DNA of 64,000 nt from Clostridiales bacterium UBA1316 (GCA_002307055.1 DBTM01000036.1:1-64000); one strand, 5' to 3'; counted from the first letter of the stretch, positions 7,839 to 15,284 are shown. Numbers and translations: made by a program. The notes: generated by a model not told the origin, from the sequence alone.

Positions 7839-8945
7839 TTATTTACCCTGCTCCGCCTCATAATACTCGCGGCTGCCCGCGTAAAGCTCGCAGAGGATGG
7901 CCCACAGCTTTTCGGGGTCGCTGTCGAAGATATTGGCGAAAAAGCCGCCGCCCCAGCCGTAAAGCGCAATCGTATCCCGCACAAGCTGCAGCAGCTCATC
8001 CTTTGAATACAGAGCGCCCGGTGCCGCGCCCTCAATCCCCGTGTTAAAGCCGATCTTATCCCCGTATTTCAACTTCATCGCCGGTATGTCGACAGCGCGC
8101 CGCTGTATCTGCAAAAAGTCCGCCCCCAGATCAATCATGTACGGGATGAAGCGTGTGATGTTCCCGCAGGAGTGGAGCATAAACGCGCAGCCCTTGCTCT
8201 TGATATGGTCAACAATGCGCTTCGTCGGCTCAAAAATCAGCTCCTCCATCATCCTCGGCGAAAAGAAGGAGTCCTTTTCCGTCCCCCAGTCGTCGTGAAT
8301 CGTCATCAGGTTGACAGGGTACAGGCTGCATAGCAGGTCCACCACCTCAATCATATGCTCGGCGAACCGGCTCAAAAAAGCCCGGACGGCTTCCGGCTCC
8401 AAGGCGAGCGCGAACATCCCCTCCGTATAGCCGCCCAGCACCCCGATCAGGCGCTGGATGCACCCCCAGCCCAGGTCGATCTGCAGCACCCGGCCCGGGT
8501 CGTAATCGTTTTTCAAAAAGGCGTCGGCCTTTGTTTGCCAGTCCCACTCGCTGAGGACAGGGAACCTGATGGTTTTTTCCCAGTCGCAGATATCGTCCAG
8601 CAGCCGCGTCCCGGGCGTGTTGATCGCCCCTCCGGCGGAAACCACCCATTTCATCGAAACGCCGAACCAATCGGTAAAGATATAGTCTTCCTTCGCCAGC
8701 CTGCCGAAATCAGCCCCGATCTGCCGCCCGTCGGCAATATCCTGAAGCATCAGATTGTGAAAATCCGTCATCGAATTCGGTATCCACAGCGGGTTTTTGC
8801 GCGCCGCCACACGCTTAAAGTTCTCCTTCGGCGTGACCGGCAGCTCGAATTTCGGTATCTGCGTCTGGATATTAGTGAAAAGCACCTTCGCCTTCTCCGT
8901 AGCGGCACCCGGCTCAAGATAGCCGGGCCGTGGATATTTCATCAT
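7839..8945 (-). CDS. uroporphyrinogen decarboxylase (URO-D) fold protein
   Basis: This is a 368-residue protein of the URO-D/methyltransferase superfamily, with the TIM-barrel pattern seen in corrinoid methyltransferases (MtaA, MtbA, CmuA types). The HDDWGTEKDSFFSP segment and the FMLHSCGNI motif with His and Cys are the usual metal or active-site region, and IGFNTGIEG marks the barrel end. It is unlikely to be true HemE, because it lacks the HemE N-terminal substrate motif and has no heme neighbours. Its methyl or other substrate is unknown. A start at 8945 is preferred because it stands nine bases after AAAAGGA. Confidence 0.8.
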   Translation of the reverse strand: MMKYPRPGYLEPGAATEKAKVLFTNIQTQIPKFELPVTPKENFKRVAARKNPLWIPNSMTDFHNLMLQDIADGRQIGADFGRLAKEDYIFTDWFGVSMKWVVSAGGAINTPGTRLLDDICDWEKTIRFPVLSEWDWQTKADAFLKNDYDPGRVLQIDLGWGCIQRLIGVLGGYTEGMFALALEPEAVRAFLSRFAEHMIEVVDLLCSLYPVNLMTIHDDWGTEKDSFFSPRMMEELIFEPTKRIVDHIKSKGCAFMLHSCGNITRFIPYMIDLGADFLQIQRRAVDIPAMKLKYGDKIGFNTGIEGAAPGALYSKDELLQLVRDTIALYGWGGGFFANIFDSDPEKLWAILCELYAGSREYYEAEQGK

Positions 8946-9012
8946 TATAATCATTCCTTTTAGATCATCTGTCCATGTATTACCTTCTTATTCTATTATA
9001 TCTGTCAATAGT

Positions 9013-9039
9013 GAAGCAGGGGGACGGTTCTCCTGCTTC
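9013..9039 (+). repeat. REP-like hairpin, GGGGACGGTTCT core
   Basis: Arms GAAGCAGG and CCTGCTTC enclose a GGGACGGTTCT core. A second copy with nine-base arms lies at 9312-9340 and a third variant at 13907-13936. Such palindromes are typical of REP elements mobilised by RAYT-type transposases; none is encoded in this window. Confidence 0.7.
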
Positions 9040-9177
9040 AGGAGCAGGATGGCCTGTTTATACCCATCGCCCTGAGTGTTCACAGAATGTTAGTAATTTG
9101 TTCATACAATCTAAACAATTTCGCAGTAAATTGTTCTTAAATATAGAATTATGTAGAAGGAGTGGTGATAGATTTAT

Positions 9178-9294
9178 ATGAAGCATTGGAAAGGGATTTT
9201 GATTGTTATCGTCATAATTGCAATTGTCGTATGCCTTGTTGCTTTTGGCAGCCAAATCACCAGCTTGCTGAGCTTTTCATCGACAGGAACCTGA
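9178..9294 (+). CDS. possible 38-residue single-pass membrane peptide
   Basis: The frame starts MKHWKGILIVIVIIA, with a short basic N-terminus followed by about 20 hydrophobic residues and a Ser/Thr-rich end. AGAAGGAG lies upstream but about 14 bases from the ATG, which is longer than ideal. The composition is what a real small membrane protein would have, and no homology can be claimed. It lies between two REP-like hairpins. Confidence 0.35.
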   Translation: MKHWKGILIVIVIIAIVVCLVAFGSQITSLLSFSSTGT

Positions 9295-9311
9295 CCGTCT
9301 CGCCCCCCGAG

Positions 9312-9340
9312 GAAAGCAGGGGGACGGTTCTCCTGCTTTC
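9312..9340 (+). repeat. REP-like hairpin, second copy
   Basis: Perfect nine-base arms GAAAGCAGG and CCTGCTTTC flank the same GGGACGGTTCT core as the copy at 9013-9039. The hairpin is non-coding. Confidence 0.7.
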
Positions 9341-9457
9341 TTATACTTTGAGTCATGAGTTTACCCCAACGCTTCCTCTTTCTCTCAAAGCCCCTTCATG
9401 CCGCCGTCTTCCCCCGCCCCTGTCTCCTCCATCCCCGCAAACCTCCAAATACATCTC

Positions 9458-9550
9458 AAGCCTGTCGAACACCCCGTTCGGCAGGCTTTTGTCGTGATTA
9501 GTAAAACTGTTGTATTATGGCGAACCTTGGTATATTATGGGCAAATGAGG
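9458..9550 (+). repeat. portable terminator-promoter cassette, copy A
   Basis: A terminator-like hairpin (9458-9488, 13-bp stem AAGCCTGTCGAAC with a five-base loop, then TTTTG) is followed by TTGTAT (9510-9515), 17 bases, and TATTAT (9533-9538). The promoter core and its spacer are almost identical to copies B (11665-11756) and C (13044-13131). Such conservation of a spacer implies copying of the whole unit. Confidence 0.7.
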
Positions 9551-9703
9551 GGCTTGACGGGTTTTAATAAGGCGGATGAAGTAGTGAATGATTCGAGATA
9601 TATGTGCACTCCGCAAAGAAATCAAACGTATATTTTACCTGTTGAAATAATCACAATCGCTGCTTTTGGTTGGCGGTTACACAACTATTCATTTGCTGAT
9701 TAG

Positions 9704-9728
9704 GATACTCTTAAAGGAAGAGAGTATC
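9704..9728 (+). promoter_or_regulatory. candidate operator upstream of the aldo/keto reductase
   Basis: A perfect dyad GATACTCT...AGAGTATC with a nine-base centre lies 50 bp before the gene. The size and shape suit a MerR-like or similar dimeric regulator. No regulator is encoded next to it. Confidence 0.4.
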
Positions 9729-9778
9729 GATTCAATAAGCTTATAAGCCTGAATAATTTAAGAAAAGAGATGCCTGTT

Positions 9779-10744
9779 ATGGAGATTATCAATTTGGCAG
9801 GGACGGGCCTGAATGTTTCAAGAGTATGCCTCGGCACCATGACTTTCGGCGGTCAGCTCAACGAGCAGGACAGCATCGGCGTCATTAAGCACGCTGTGGA
9901 GCATGGCGTCAATTTTTTTGATACCGCAGACATCTATACCCGCGGTCAAAGTGAGATTATCACCGGAAAGGGGCTTAAAGGCTGCCGGGATAGAGTCGTG
10001 ATCGCCAGCAAAGTCGGAGGGCCGTCTGAAGAAGGGTTGAATGGCAGCGGCTTAAGCAGGAAGCATATCCTATCAGCTGTCGAAAAGAGCCTCCAGCGCC
10101 TTGATACTGACTATCTCGACATTTATTACATGCATTTTCCGCATTCGTCAGCGCCTCTGGCTGAATCGCTGGAGGCGATGAATTCGCTTGTCAAATCAGG
10201 TAAGGTCCGTTACATAGGCATGAGCAACTATGCCGCGTGGCAAATGATGGAGGCCCTGAGCATCTGCGACAAACGGAACTGGGTTGCTCCCGGCATAACC
10301 GAAAGTGTATATAATCCGATTACCAGGGGTATCGAATCTGAACTCGTACCTTTTATAAAAGAGAAAAAGGTAGGCTTGACGGCATTTAACCCGCTCGCGG
10401 GCGGGCTGCTTTCCGGCAAGCACAACAGAGAGCATCCCGTCGAAAACACCCGCCTTGCCGAGCCGGGATATAATCAGAGGTATTGGAATGACGACAGCTT
10501 CGCGGCAATGGACGGTCTTGCTGAAATTGCACAGAAGAATGGCATGAACCTTCTGGAGCTTTCACTTCGTTGGTGCGTTTCATATAGCTATGTCAGCAGC
10601 GTAATCATAGGCGTCAGTCGTCTGGATCACCTGACAAGCAACCTCTCGTACTTAGAAAAAGGCGCTCTTTCCGCAGATATCCTCGCGCAGTGCGATGAAG
10701 TCTGGAGAAAGCTGTATGGAAACAGATTTGCATACAATAGATAG
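9779..10744 (+). CDS. aldo/keto reductase
   Basis: This is a 321-residue NAD(P)H-dependent TIM-barrel reductase of the subgroup close to YhdN/Tas. The catalytic tetrad is visible: Asp and Tyr in FFDTADIYTRGQSE, Lys in VVIASKVGG and His in DIYYMHFPH. The C-terminal cofactor segment SSVIIGVSRLDHL is also present. It probably reduces aldehydes or ketones, but the substrate is unknown. An ATG nine bases earlier is possible; the chosen start gives the usual MEIINLAGTGLNVS beginning. It stands alone, behind a portable promoter cassette and a dyad operator. Confidence 0.92.
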   Translation: MEIINLAGTGLNVSRVCLGTMTFGGQLNEQDSIGVIKHAVEHGVNFFDTADIYTRGQSEIITGKGLKGCRDRVVIASKVGGPSEEGLNGSGLSRKHILSAVEKSLQRLDTDYLDIYYMHFPHSSAPLAESLEAMNSLVKSGKVRYIGMSNYAAWQMMEALSICDKRNWVAPGITESVYNPITRGIESELVPFIKEKKVGLTAFNPLAGGLLSGKHNREHPVENTRLAEPGYNQRYWNDDSFAAMDGLAEIAQKNGMNLLELSLRWCVSYSYVSSVIIGVSRLDHLTSNLSYLEKGALSADILAQCDEVWRKLYGNRFAYNR

Positions 10745-10749
10745 CCCCC

Positions 10750-10777
10750 GGCAACTCGGCGGTTGGTGAGAGTTGCC
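10750..10777 (+). terminator. weak hairpin after the aldo/keto reductase
   Basis: GGCAACTC and GAGTTGCC pair around a 12-base loop shortly after the stop codon. No T-tract follows, so function as a terminator is doubtful. Confidence 0.3.
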
Positions 10778-10855
10778 CCCTGCGCGCGAAAAAGTGGACA
10801 GTGCTCCGCAATGTGCGGCTGTACCGGAACTTTTTCAGGCAGCACGATGTCGCCA

Positions 10856-10882
10856 TGAGGATTGTCCCCCCGCGGCGCGTTA
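10856..10882 (+). repeat. partial copy of the GAGGATTGTC repeat
   Basis: Only the conserved tail TGAGGATTGTCCCCC followed by GCGGCGCGTTAC remains; the two hairpins of the full family are missing. Confidence 0.5.
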
Positions 10883-10918
10883 CATCGCAAAACCGATAAG
10901 GCTGTTCCTTCCATACTG

Positions 10919-11110
10919 TCAACGCTCCTCGTCGAGCCCCGCCAGATGGAGCGGCACAGGCGCTTCATCCGCGCTTATGTAATAGTCCTCCGCCGCCTGC
11001 TGCGCCCTGATGAGCGTCTCCTTCGCCATTGCATAACCGTCCTTTTCCATGCAGTCAATCGCATCGGTTATACCATTGAATATGATGCGATAAAGCGTCT
11101 CATAATCCAT
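10919..11110 (-). CDS. small conserved alpha-helical protein of unknown function
   Basis: This 63-residue protein starts MDYETLYRIIFNGITDAI and continues with a charged, helical region containing AKETLIRAQQAAEDYYI. Short proteins of this pattern recur in clostridial chromosomes and their prophages, with no assigned role. GGGGGT lies about nine bases before the ATG at 11110; longer frames upstream lack the family N-terminus. It is monocistronic. The call rests on recall of the sequence pattern. Confidence 0.65.
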   Translation of the reverse strand: MDYETLYRIIFNGITDAIDCMEKDGYAMAKETLIRAQQAAEDYYISADEAPVPLHLAGLDEER

Positions 11111-11274
11111 TTCCCAATGACCCCCAATATTTCTCAATGAAGCCCGCCCGAGAGGCCGCAGCACGCGTTCTTCCGCGCTGCCCCGTGGGTACGGCCACCC
11201 GGATGTGCCGTTCCCCCCGCGTAATGCGCAGCCCGCAATATTGCCGCCTCCCGGACTTCTGCTCCATCGAGAAA

Positions 11275-11480
11275 TAACAAATGCGGTGTAGGACGTATCC
11301 TACACCGCATAAAATGCAAACACAAGCTTATAAAGCGCCTTGCCAAAATGAGGAAAGGCTATTATAATGCTGTTGTGGTGCAGCTAAGCTGTTGTGTATG
11401 GATGCGTAGACATCCTGCATAGGTCATGGGGTGTTCCTAGCACTCCATGACTACCGCATTTATTACTCTCGATACCCATA
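11275..11480 (-). ncRNA. candidate structured RNA ending in an intrinsic terminator
   Basis: Reading on the minus strand, a long imperfect stem (11424-11450, extendable to 11418-11457) is followed by a GGATG/CATCC hairpin near 11400-11416. The segment ends in a perfect 13-bp stem (11281-11310) and then TTTGTTATTTC. No open frame covers the segment. Several hairpins before a terminator without a gene suggest a small RNA. No known family was recognised, and a weak -10-like TAGGAT lies upstream. Confidence 0.35.
11281..11310 (-). terminator. perfect 13-bp stem intrinsic terminator
   Basis: The arms ATGCGGTGTAGGA and TCCTACACCGCAT are exact complements around a four-base loop, and on the minus strand they run into TTTGTTATTTC. 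It terminates leftward transcription from the candidate RNA region. Confidence 0.7.
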
Positions 11481-11664
11481 TCCTACCTCAGATTCCACTA
11501 AAAAGCAACAACAAATTTCCCCCTTCCGCCGCCCCTTCGCCATCCTGCTCCCGCCTGTCGGCCTGCGTTCGCCCGTCTTCATCCTCATGTTCCCCGTCCC
11601 GTAGGGCATGACGACCCCGGCATGCCGTCTTCCTCACTACCCCCATATCCCCCCCAACACCTCC

Positions 11665-11756
11665 AAGCCTGCCGAACCCCCCGTCCGGCAGGCTTTTTTC
11701 GTAATTTGTATAAACCGTTGTATCATGGCGAACCTTGGTATATTATGGGCAAATGA
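11665..11756 (+). repeat. portable terminator-promoter cassette, copy B
   Basis: The hairpin 11665-11695 runs into TTTTTTC, then TTGTAT (11718-11723), a 17-base spacer, TATTAT (11741-11746) and GGGCAAATGAGGGAC. It differs from copy A at only a few positions across the promoter core. It supplies the promoter of the acetyltransferase at 11823. Confidence 0.75.
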
Positions 11757-11822
11757 GGGACTTGATGGGTTATGCACTTAAATAGAGGACTCATAGCTTG
11801 TTAAATGAAAGAGGAACGCGTT

Positions 11823-12518
11823 ATGTACAATTCTTATCCTCTCGTATGCCAGGCATGCAGGGATGATTTTTTTGGCAGCAAAACTTTATATAACGGCGGC
11901 GCAGTATATGAAGCTGGATTTATCTTTTTGGCCGGAGCGGTGAATACGGCCCAATTGGCTAAATTGGAGACAAGCTGGAAATACAGGATGTTTGTATGTT
12001 TATCTCAAGAATGGGAAGATGCATTGCTGTCAAGCTATAAGAGCATTGTTCCTATAACGAGATATCAAATGGAATTTGATATGCTTGATATCAATAGTAA
12101 CAAGCTCGGCAATATGATACATAGCATTCCCCCGCAATTTTCTATTTCCGAATTTAATGAAAAAGCTTATAATGCGCATCCCTTCGGGCATGGTGTGAAC
12201 TATAAAAACTTTGAGGATTTCCGGCAGACAGGTGCAGGTGCGGTAATTTGGCATCAGGATGATATTGTGGCTTCGGCATCAAGCTTTTTGACTTATCATA
12301 ATGAAGTTGAACTTGATATCTCCACGCTTCCTGAATATAGGCGCAAGGGCTTGGGCATCGCCTGTGCAGCTAAAATGATTTTAGCCTGCAAAGAGAAAAA
12401 TATTCTTGTGCATTGGGACGCCCAAAATATAGCGTCAAAGCGTATGGCAGAGAAACTTGGGTATAAACTGGCTCACGAATATTTAGCCTATGGCTTTTTT
12501 ACGCCGGAAGAAGCTTAA
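11823..12518 (+). CDS. GNAT-family acetyltransferase
   Basis: This 231-residue protein has an N-terminal extension of about 115 residues ahead of a GNAT core, like members of the GNAT_acetyltran family. The acetyl-CoA loop is visible as LPEYRRKGLGIACAAKMI, and the late motif SKRMAEKLGYKLAHEY closes the fold. The start at 11823 is chosen because AAAGAGGA precedes it by eight bases; the ATG at 11805 has no ribosome site. Substrate unknown. It is monocistronic and driven by cassette copy B. Confidence 0.85.
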   Translation: MYNSYPLVCQACRDDFFGSKTLYNGGAVYEAGFIFLAGAVNTAQLAKLETSWKYRMFVCLSQEWEDALLSSYKSIVPITRYQMEFDMLDINSNKLGNMIHSIPPQFSISEFNEKAYNAHPFGHGVNYKNFEDFRQTGAGAVIWHQDDIVASASSFLTYHNEVELDISTLPEYRRKGLGIACAAKMILACKEKNILVHWDAQNIASKRMAEKLGYKLAHEYLAYGFFTPEEA

Positions 12519-12685
12519 GCAACGAATCTGATTATATATTAGGCGTCATTGTAAACCACGAGCACATTCCTCCCGCTTTTTTCCCTTGCGTCCCGTTCTT
12601 TCACTCTTTCGCCCGTCTTCCCCGCATTATAACCTCCCTCTGACACCCGTTTATCACGCCCAATCCCGTTTTCCTCGTATCATGA

Positions 12686-12740
12686 CCTCTCTCTGTCGAG
12701 GGAGGTGGCACGGCTTTCAGCCGTGACAGAAGGAGAGCCC
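12686..12740 (+). repeat. double-hairpin interspersed repeat, variant
   Basis: ACCTCTCTCTGTCGAGGGAGGT forms the first hairpin and GGCACGGCTTTCAGCCGTG the second, followed by ACAGAAGGAGAGCCCC. This is the same two-hairpin design as the GGCTCC family with a different sequence. Confidence 0.6.
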
Positions 12741-12770
12741 CCGTCCCCGCTTCCTCTTTCCCTTATCCCC

Positions 12771-13019
12771 CCGCAGGGTCGTCGTTCGTCCAACGCTCCA
12801 AAAGGCTCCTTAGGCAAAGGAGCTGTCACCAAAGGTGACTGAGGATTGTCCCCCGCAGGGTCGTCGTTCGTTCAACGCCCAAAAGGCTCCTTAGGCAAAG
12901 GAGCTGTCACCAAAGGTGACTGAGGCTTGTCCCCCCCGCAGGGCCGTTGTTCGTCCAACGCCAAAAAGGCTCCTTTTCCAAAGGAGCTGCCGCTCTCAAG
13001 CGGCTGAGGATTGCCCCCG
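12771..13019 (+). repeat. tandem array of three about 82-bp repeat units
   Basis: Three consecutive units of 82, 83 and 81 bp each consist of CCGCAGGGTCGTCGTTCGT followed by a GGCTCC double hairpin and TGAGGATTGTCCCC. The first two are nearly identical and the third has diverged in its second hairpin. This is a local amplification of the dispersed repeat. Confidence 0.8.
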
Positions 13020-13043
13020 CAACCTCTTTCCCCAACACCTCCC

Positions 13044-13131
13044 AAGCCTGCCCAACACCCCGTTCAGCAGACTTTTCTCTCAATTTGTATGAACTGTTGT
13101 ATTATGGCCAACCTTGGTATATTATGGGCGA
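13044..13131 (+). repeat. portable terminator-promoter cassette, copy C
   Basis: The hairpin half (13044-13074) has decayed by three mismatches. The promoter half TTGTAT (13097-13102), 17 bases, TATTAT (13120-13125) is intact. It lies 20 bases before the ribosome site of the next gene. Confidence 0.7.
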
Positions 13132-13147
13132 AGAAGGAGGAGTGATC

Positions 13148-13804
13148 ATGGCATTATGCGAAATAAAAGCACCAAATGGCAACAGTATTGTAACACTTGA
13201 AGATTGGCAGGAACACGCTCCCCCTTTCCGTGCGCAATTTCATTGGAAAGATGGAAAAAGCGCAAAAGAATTCGCAAAATACGTGCTCGAGAATGATGGT
13301 ATAAATAAAATCCTTGAGGATTTAAAAATTTCTTATGATGGTGTGCTTCGATGTTTCCCGGAGCACGTTACCCGCCTTCCGGGTAAAGGTAACGGTAGAA
13401 ATCACGACTTATTAATTGCTGCAGACAATGGCGATTTTTTGATCGGCGTTGAGGCCAAGACTGATGAAAGCTTCGGCTCATATTGCAAGAATATTAAAAA
13501 TCCATCTAAGAATAAAATAGATAGACTGAATGCTATGAAGGAGATTATTTTTGGAAATAAGGATTTTGACTGCCAAGAGCTGCGGTATCAGCTCCTGTCA
13601 GCCGCAGTAGGTACAATACTAGAAGCAAAAAGACGTTGCTGCAAGCAAGCTTATCTCGTAGTCCTCGACATTGTAAAAAAGGGCTATAAGTATAATGCGT
13701 CGCAGATGCGTCGTAATAAAGAGGATTTTGATAACTTCAACAGCGCCTTACCTACAATAAAAACAGAACTTCAACTGTGTTTCCTACAAAAGAATATTGA
13801 TTAG
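13148..13804 (+). CDS. PD-(D/E)XK nuclease-like protein of unknown function
   Basis: This is a 218-residue soluble protein. The central HDLLIAADNGDFLIGVEAKT region followed by ESFGSY gives an Asp, then Glu-x-Lys within a beta hairpin, which is the PD-(D/E)XK arrangement. Similar motifs occur in DUF6946-type proteins. GGAGG stands seven bases before the ATG at 13148; the longer frame upstream reads through repeats and is not real. It could be a defence-related or housekeeping nuclease. No restriction or toxin partner is adjacent, so function is open. Confidence 0.6.
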   Translation: MALCEIKAPNGNSIVTLEDWQEHAPPFRAQFHWKDGKSAKEFAKYVLENDGINKILEDLKISYDGVLRCFPEHVTRLPGKGNGRNHDLLIAADNGDFLIGVEAKTDESFGSYCKNIKNPSKNKIDRLNAMKEIIFGNKDFDCQELRYQLLSAAVGTILEAKRRCCKQAYLVVLDIVKKGYKYNASQMRRNKEDFDNFNSALPTIKTELQLCFLQKNID

Positions 13805-13906
13805 CAATTAAAAACCAGGGATACGTTTCGAAACCACTGAAAAAGTCACTAAGTATAGTAAAGCAGTTGAAAAATAACACAAAAAATGGTAAAATAAGAG
13901 CATGAA

Positions 13907-13936
13907 CACAAGGGGACGGTTCTTCTGTGTCCCCGT
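13907..13936 (+). repeat. REP-like hairpin, third variant
   Basis: ACACAAGGGGACGGTTCTTCTGTGT forms imperfect arms ending in TCCCC, with the same GGGGACGGTTCT core as the copies near 9013 and 9312. Confidence 0.55.
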
Positions 13937-13979
13937 TGCGCCGTCAGCTAAATAAACGTATTACACCCCGGAGGCTCTC

Positions 13980-14306
13980 ATGAAAACCGTAGACACACCC
14001 CGTCTTTTCCTGCGTTCCTGGCAGCTTGAAGATGCCGATGATCTTTATGAATACGCAAAAAAACCGAATGTCGGCCCGATGGCAGGCTGGGAACCCCATG
14101 CGGGCAGGGACATGTCTTTGGAGGTTCTGAAAGCTTATATTGAAGAGGATGTTCGGTGGGCAATTGTGCTTAGGGAGAGCGGAAGGTTAGTGCGGCTTTG
14201 AATACGAAGTGACCATCAAGAACGGGCTAAAAATATATGACGGACAAGTCTTCGATACCCTGCTATTCCATGTTAAAATCCGCCTATTGCGGAGGAAAGG
14301 CTTATT
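13980..14306 (+). pseudogene. RimJ/RimL-type acetyltransferase, internally deleted
   Basis: The first 71 codons (MKTVDTPRLFLRSWQLEDAD through WAIVLRES) are a good GNAT N-terminus. At about 14190 the frame changes, and the +1 frame continues with CGFEYEVTIKNGLKIYDGQV, which matches the usual GNAT C-terminus. The middle third, including the acetyl-CoA loop, is missing. The in-frame stop at 14201 would give only a 73-residue fragment. A GGAGG site remains before the ATG, so this looks like a recent deletion. Confidence 0.7.
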
Positions 14307-14309
14307 AAT

Positions 14310-14519
14310 ATGAAAAATTGGATTTCAAAAGTGCTGTTGTATTTGGCAGTTATATTTTTTGCCATTGCCATCTACATAATTCGGCAATTATATGTCAGCG
14401 GCATATTCCTTGCGTTCCTTTACGATGCCAGCAGCAACCTGATGTGGATTTTACTGCTCACGGCTTCTGGAATATTTCTTGCCTTATATCGGATCATTAA
14501 CATACTTGAAAACAAGTAA
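14310..14519 (+). CDS. small two-helix membrane protein
   Basis: This 69-residue protein has two hydrophobic segments (about residues 8-25 and 42-62) and a basic N-terminus MKNWISK. GGAGGAAAGG sits nine bases upstream, which supports translation. There is no recognisable family. It overlaps nothing and begins just after the acetyltransferase remnant. Confidence 0.6.
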   Translation: MKNWISKVLLYLAVIFFAIAIYIIRQLYVSGIFLAFLYDASSNLMWILLLTASGIFLALYRIINILENK

Positions 14520-14530
14520 AAGTTACCTAA

Positions 14531-14579
14531 ACCAGGGGGGGACGGTTAGCGGTTTCACCGATAGCACTGTCCCTCTGGT
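14531..14579 (+). repeat. REP-like hairpin with GGGACGGTTAGCGG core
   Basis: ACCAG plus GGGGGGACGGTTAGC pairs imperfectly with GCACTGTCCCTCTGGT. The core GACGGTTAGCG equals the first bases of the window, so this is an intact relative of the hairpin interrupted by the IS110 element. Confidence 0.65.
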
Positions 14580-15000
14580 TTGCGCTGTATATTCAATAAC
14601 CGCCCTGTTGATACCCCGTTGAACTTTTAAACCCCTCGTTTAAAATCCACCCGCCTACATAAAATGAAGTATGCGGGTGGACAGACGTATGCTTGCATCG
14701 CAAAACCTCTGTTCTGTGTGGTATAATAATGGCGAACCCGTGCTCCGTTTATGCTAAAAGCGCGGCGCGGGAAGGATGGGTTCTCGAAAATTTATATGTA
14801 TATATGGTTTTTTTCAGAGCGAAAAAATGAGAACCCTGTAATCGCAGTCACTCGCAGCTTTGGCCGCCTCTGTTTGTTAACACAACAGTAATATATTTAA
14901 TACAATTGTAACAATTTCTTGGCGGAAATAAGCTGTTTATGGCTCAATATCAGTGCTTTTCGCCGATATGTGGCAGTAATTCAGCCGAATTACCCCTGTT

Positions 15001-15090
15001 TTAGAGGCCGTGTGAATAGACAAATACGGTGAAGCCTATGGAAATGAGCAAAGCGATGAGTAAAAGGATAAACTTCAATTTCTTATTCAT
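15001..15090 (-). CDS. possible 29-residue membrane peptide
   Basis: The frame begins MNKKLKFILLLIALLISIGF and ends with VYSHGL. It has three lysines, then one hydrophobic helix. AAGGAAAGGTG precedes the ATG by about ten bases. It is too short for homology calls; the Lys-then-hydrophobic pattern and the ribosome site are the only evidence. Confidence 0.4.
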   Translation of the reverse strand: MNKKLKFILLLIALLISIGFTVFVYSHGL

Positions 15091-15134
15091 AAACAAAAAA
15101 CACCTTTCCTTAAGGCTGGATACGAGCGTCACCA

Positions 15135-15208
15135 GTGTATAATGGCGCGGCAGAGGCTGTCAACAAAAAATACAATGGCAAAACCGCGCGCAGGCTGCCA
15201 TTATACAC
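15135..15208. repeat. inverted repeat with 12-bp arms
   Basis: GTGTATAATGGC (15135-15146) and GCCATTATACAC (15197-15208) are exact complements separated by 50 bp. Each arm holds a TATAAT box, pointing outward or inward. It could be a short MITE-like element or a regulatory site upstream of the oxidoreductase. Confidence 0.6.
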
Positions 15209-15284
15209 ACATTGCAAATGCGTTTATGACAGTGATATAATCTAGCTGACATTTTCTTTGTATATTACGAAAGGAAGCAAACAA

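Larger units (their letters stand above)
8946..9777. other. repeat-rich spacer
   Basis: This 830-bp stretch holds two GGGGACGGTTCT hairpins (9013-9039, 9312-9340), one possible small membrane peptide (9178-9294), the first portable terminator-promoter cassette (9458-9550) and an operator-like dyad (9704-9728). The remainder shows nothing recognisable. Confidence 0.6.
12519..13147. other. repeat cluster without a gene
   Basis: This spacer holds a CCTCTCTC/GAGGGAGG plus GGCACGGCT double hairpin (12686-12740), a tandem array of three 82-bp units (12771-13019) and cassette copy C. No coding frame here is convincing. Confidence 0.65.
14580..15284. other. spacer with little coding content
   Basis: This contains a GGTATAATAATGGCGAACC segment near 14720 that resembles a decayed promoter cassette, one possible minus-strand peptide (15001-15090) and a separated inverted repeat (15135-15208). 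Nothing else was recognised. Confidence 0.5.

Noticed and set aside
7643..8035. N-terminal extension of the asparaginase frame to 8035
   Set aside because: It would run through an interspersed repeat and overlap the URO-D gene; the asparaginase signature begins directly after 7642.
12771..13019. Three regularly spaced repeats, considered as a short CRISPR array
   Set aside because: The whole 82-bp unit repeats, including the would-be spacers, and single copies occur elsewhere. No cas genes are present.
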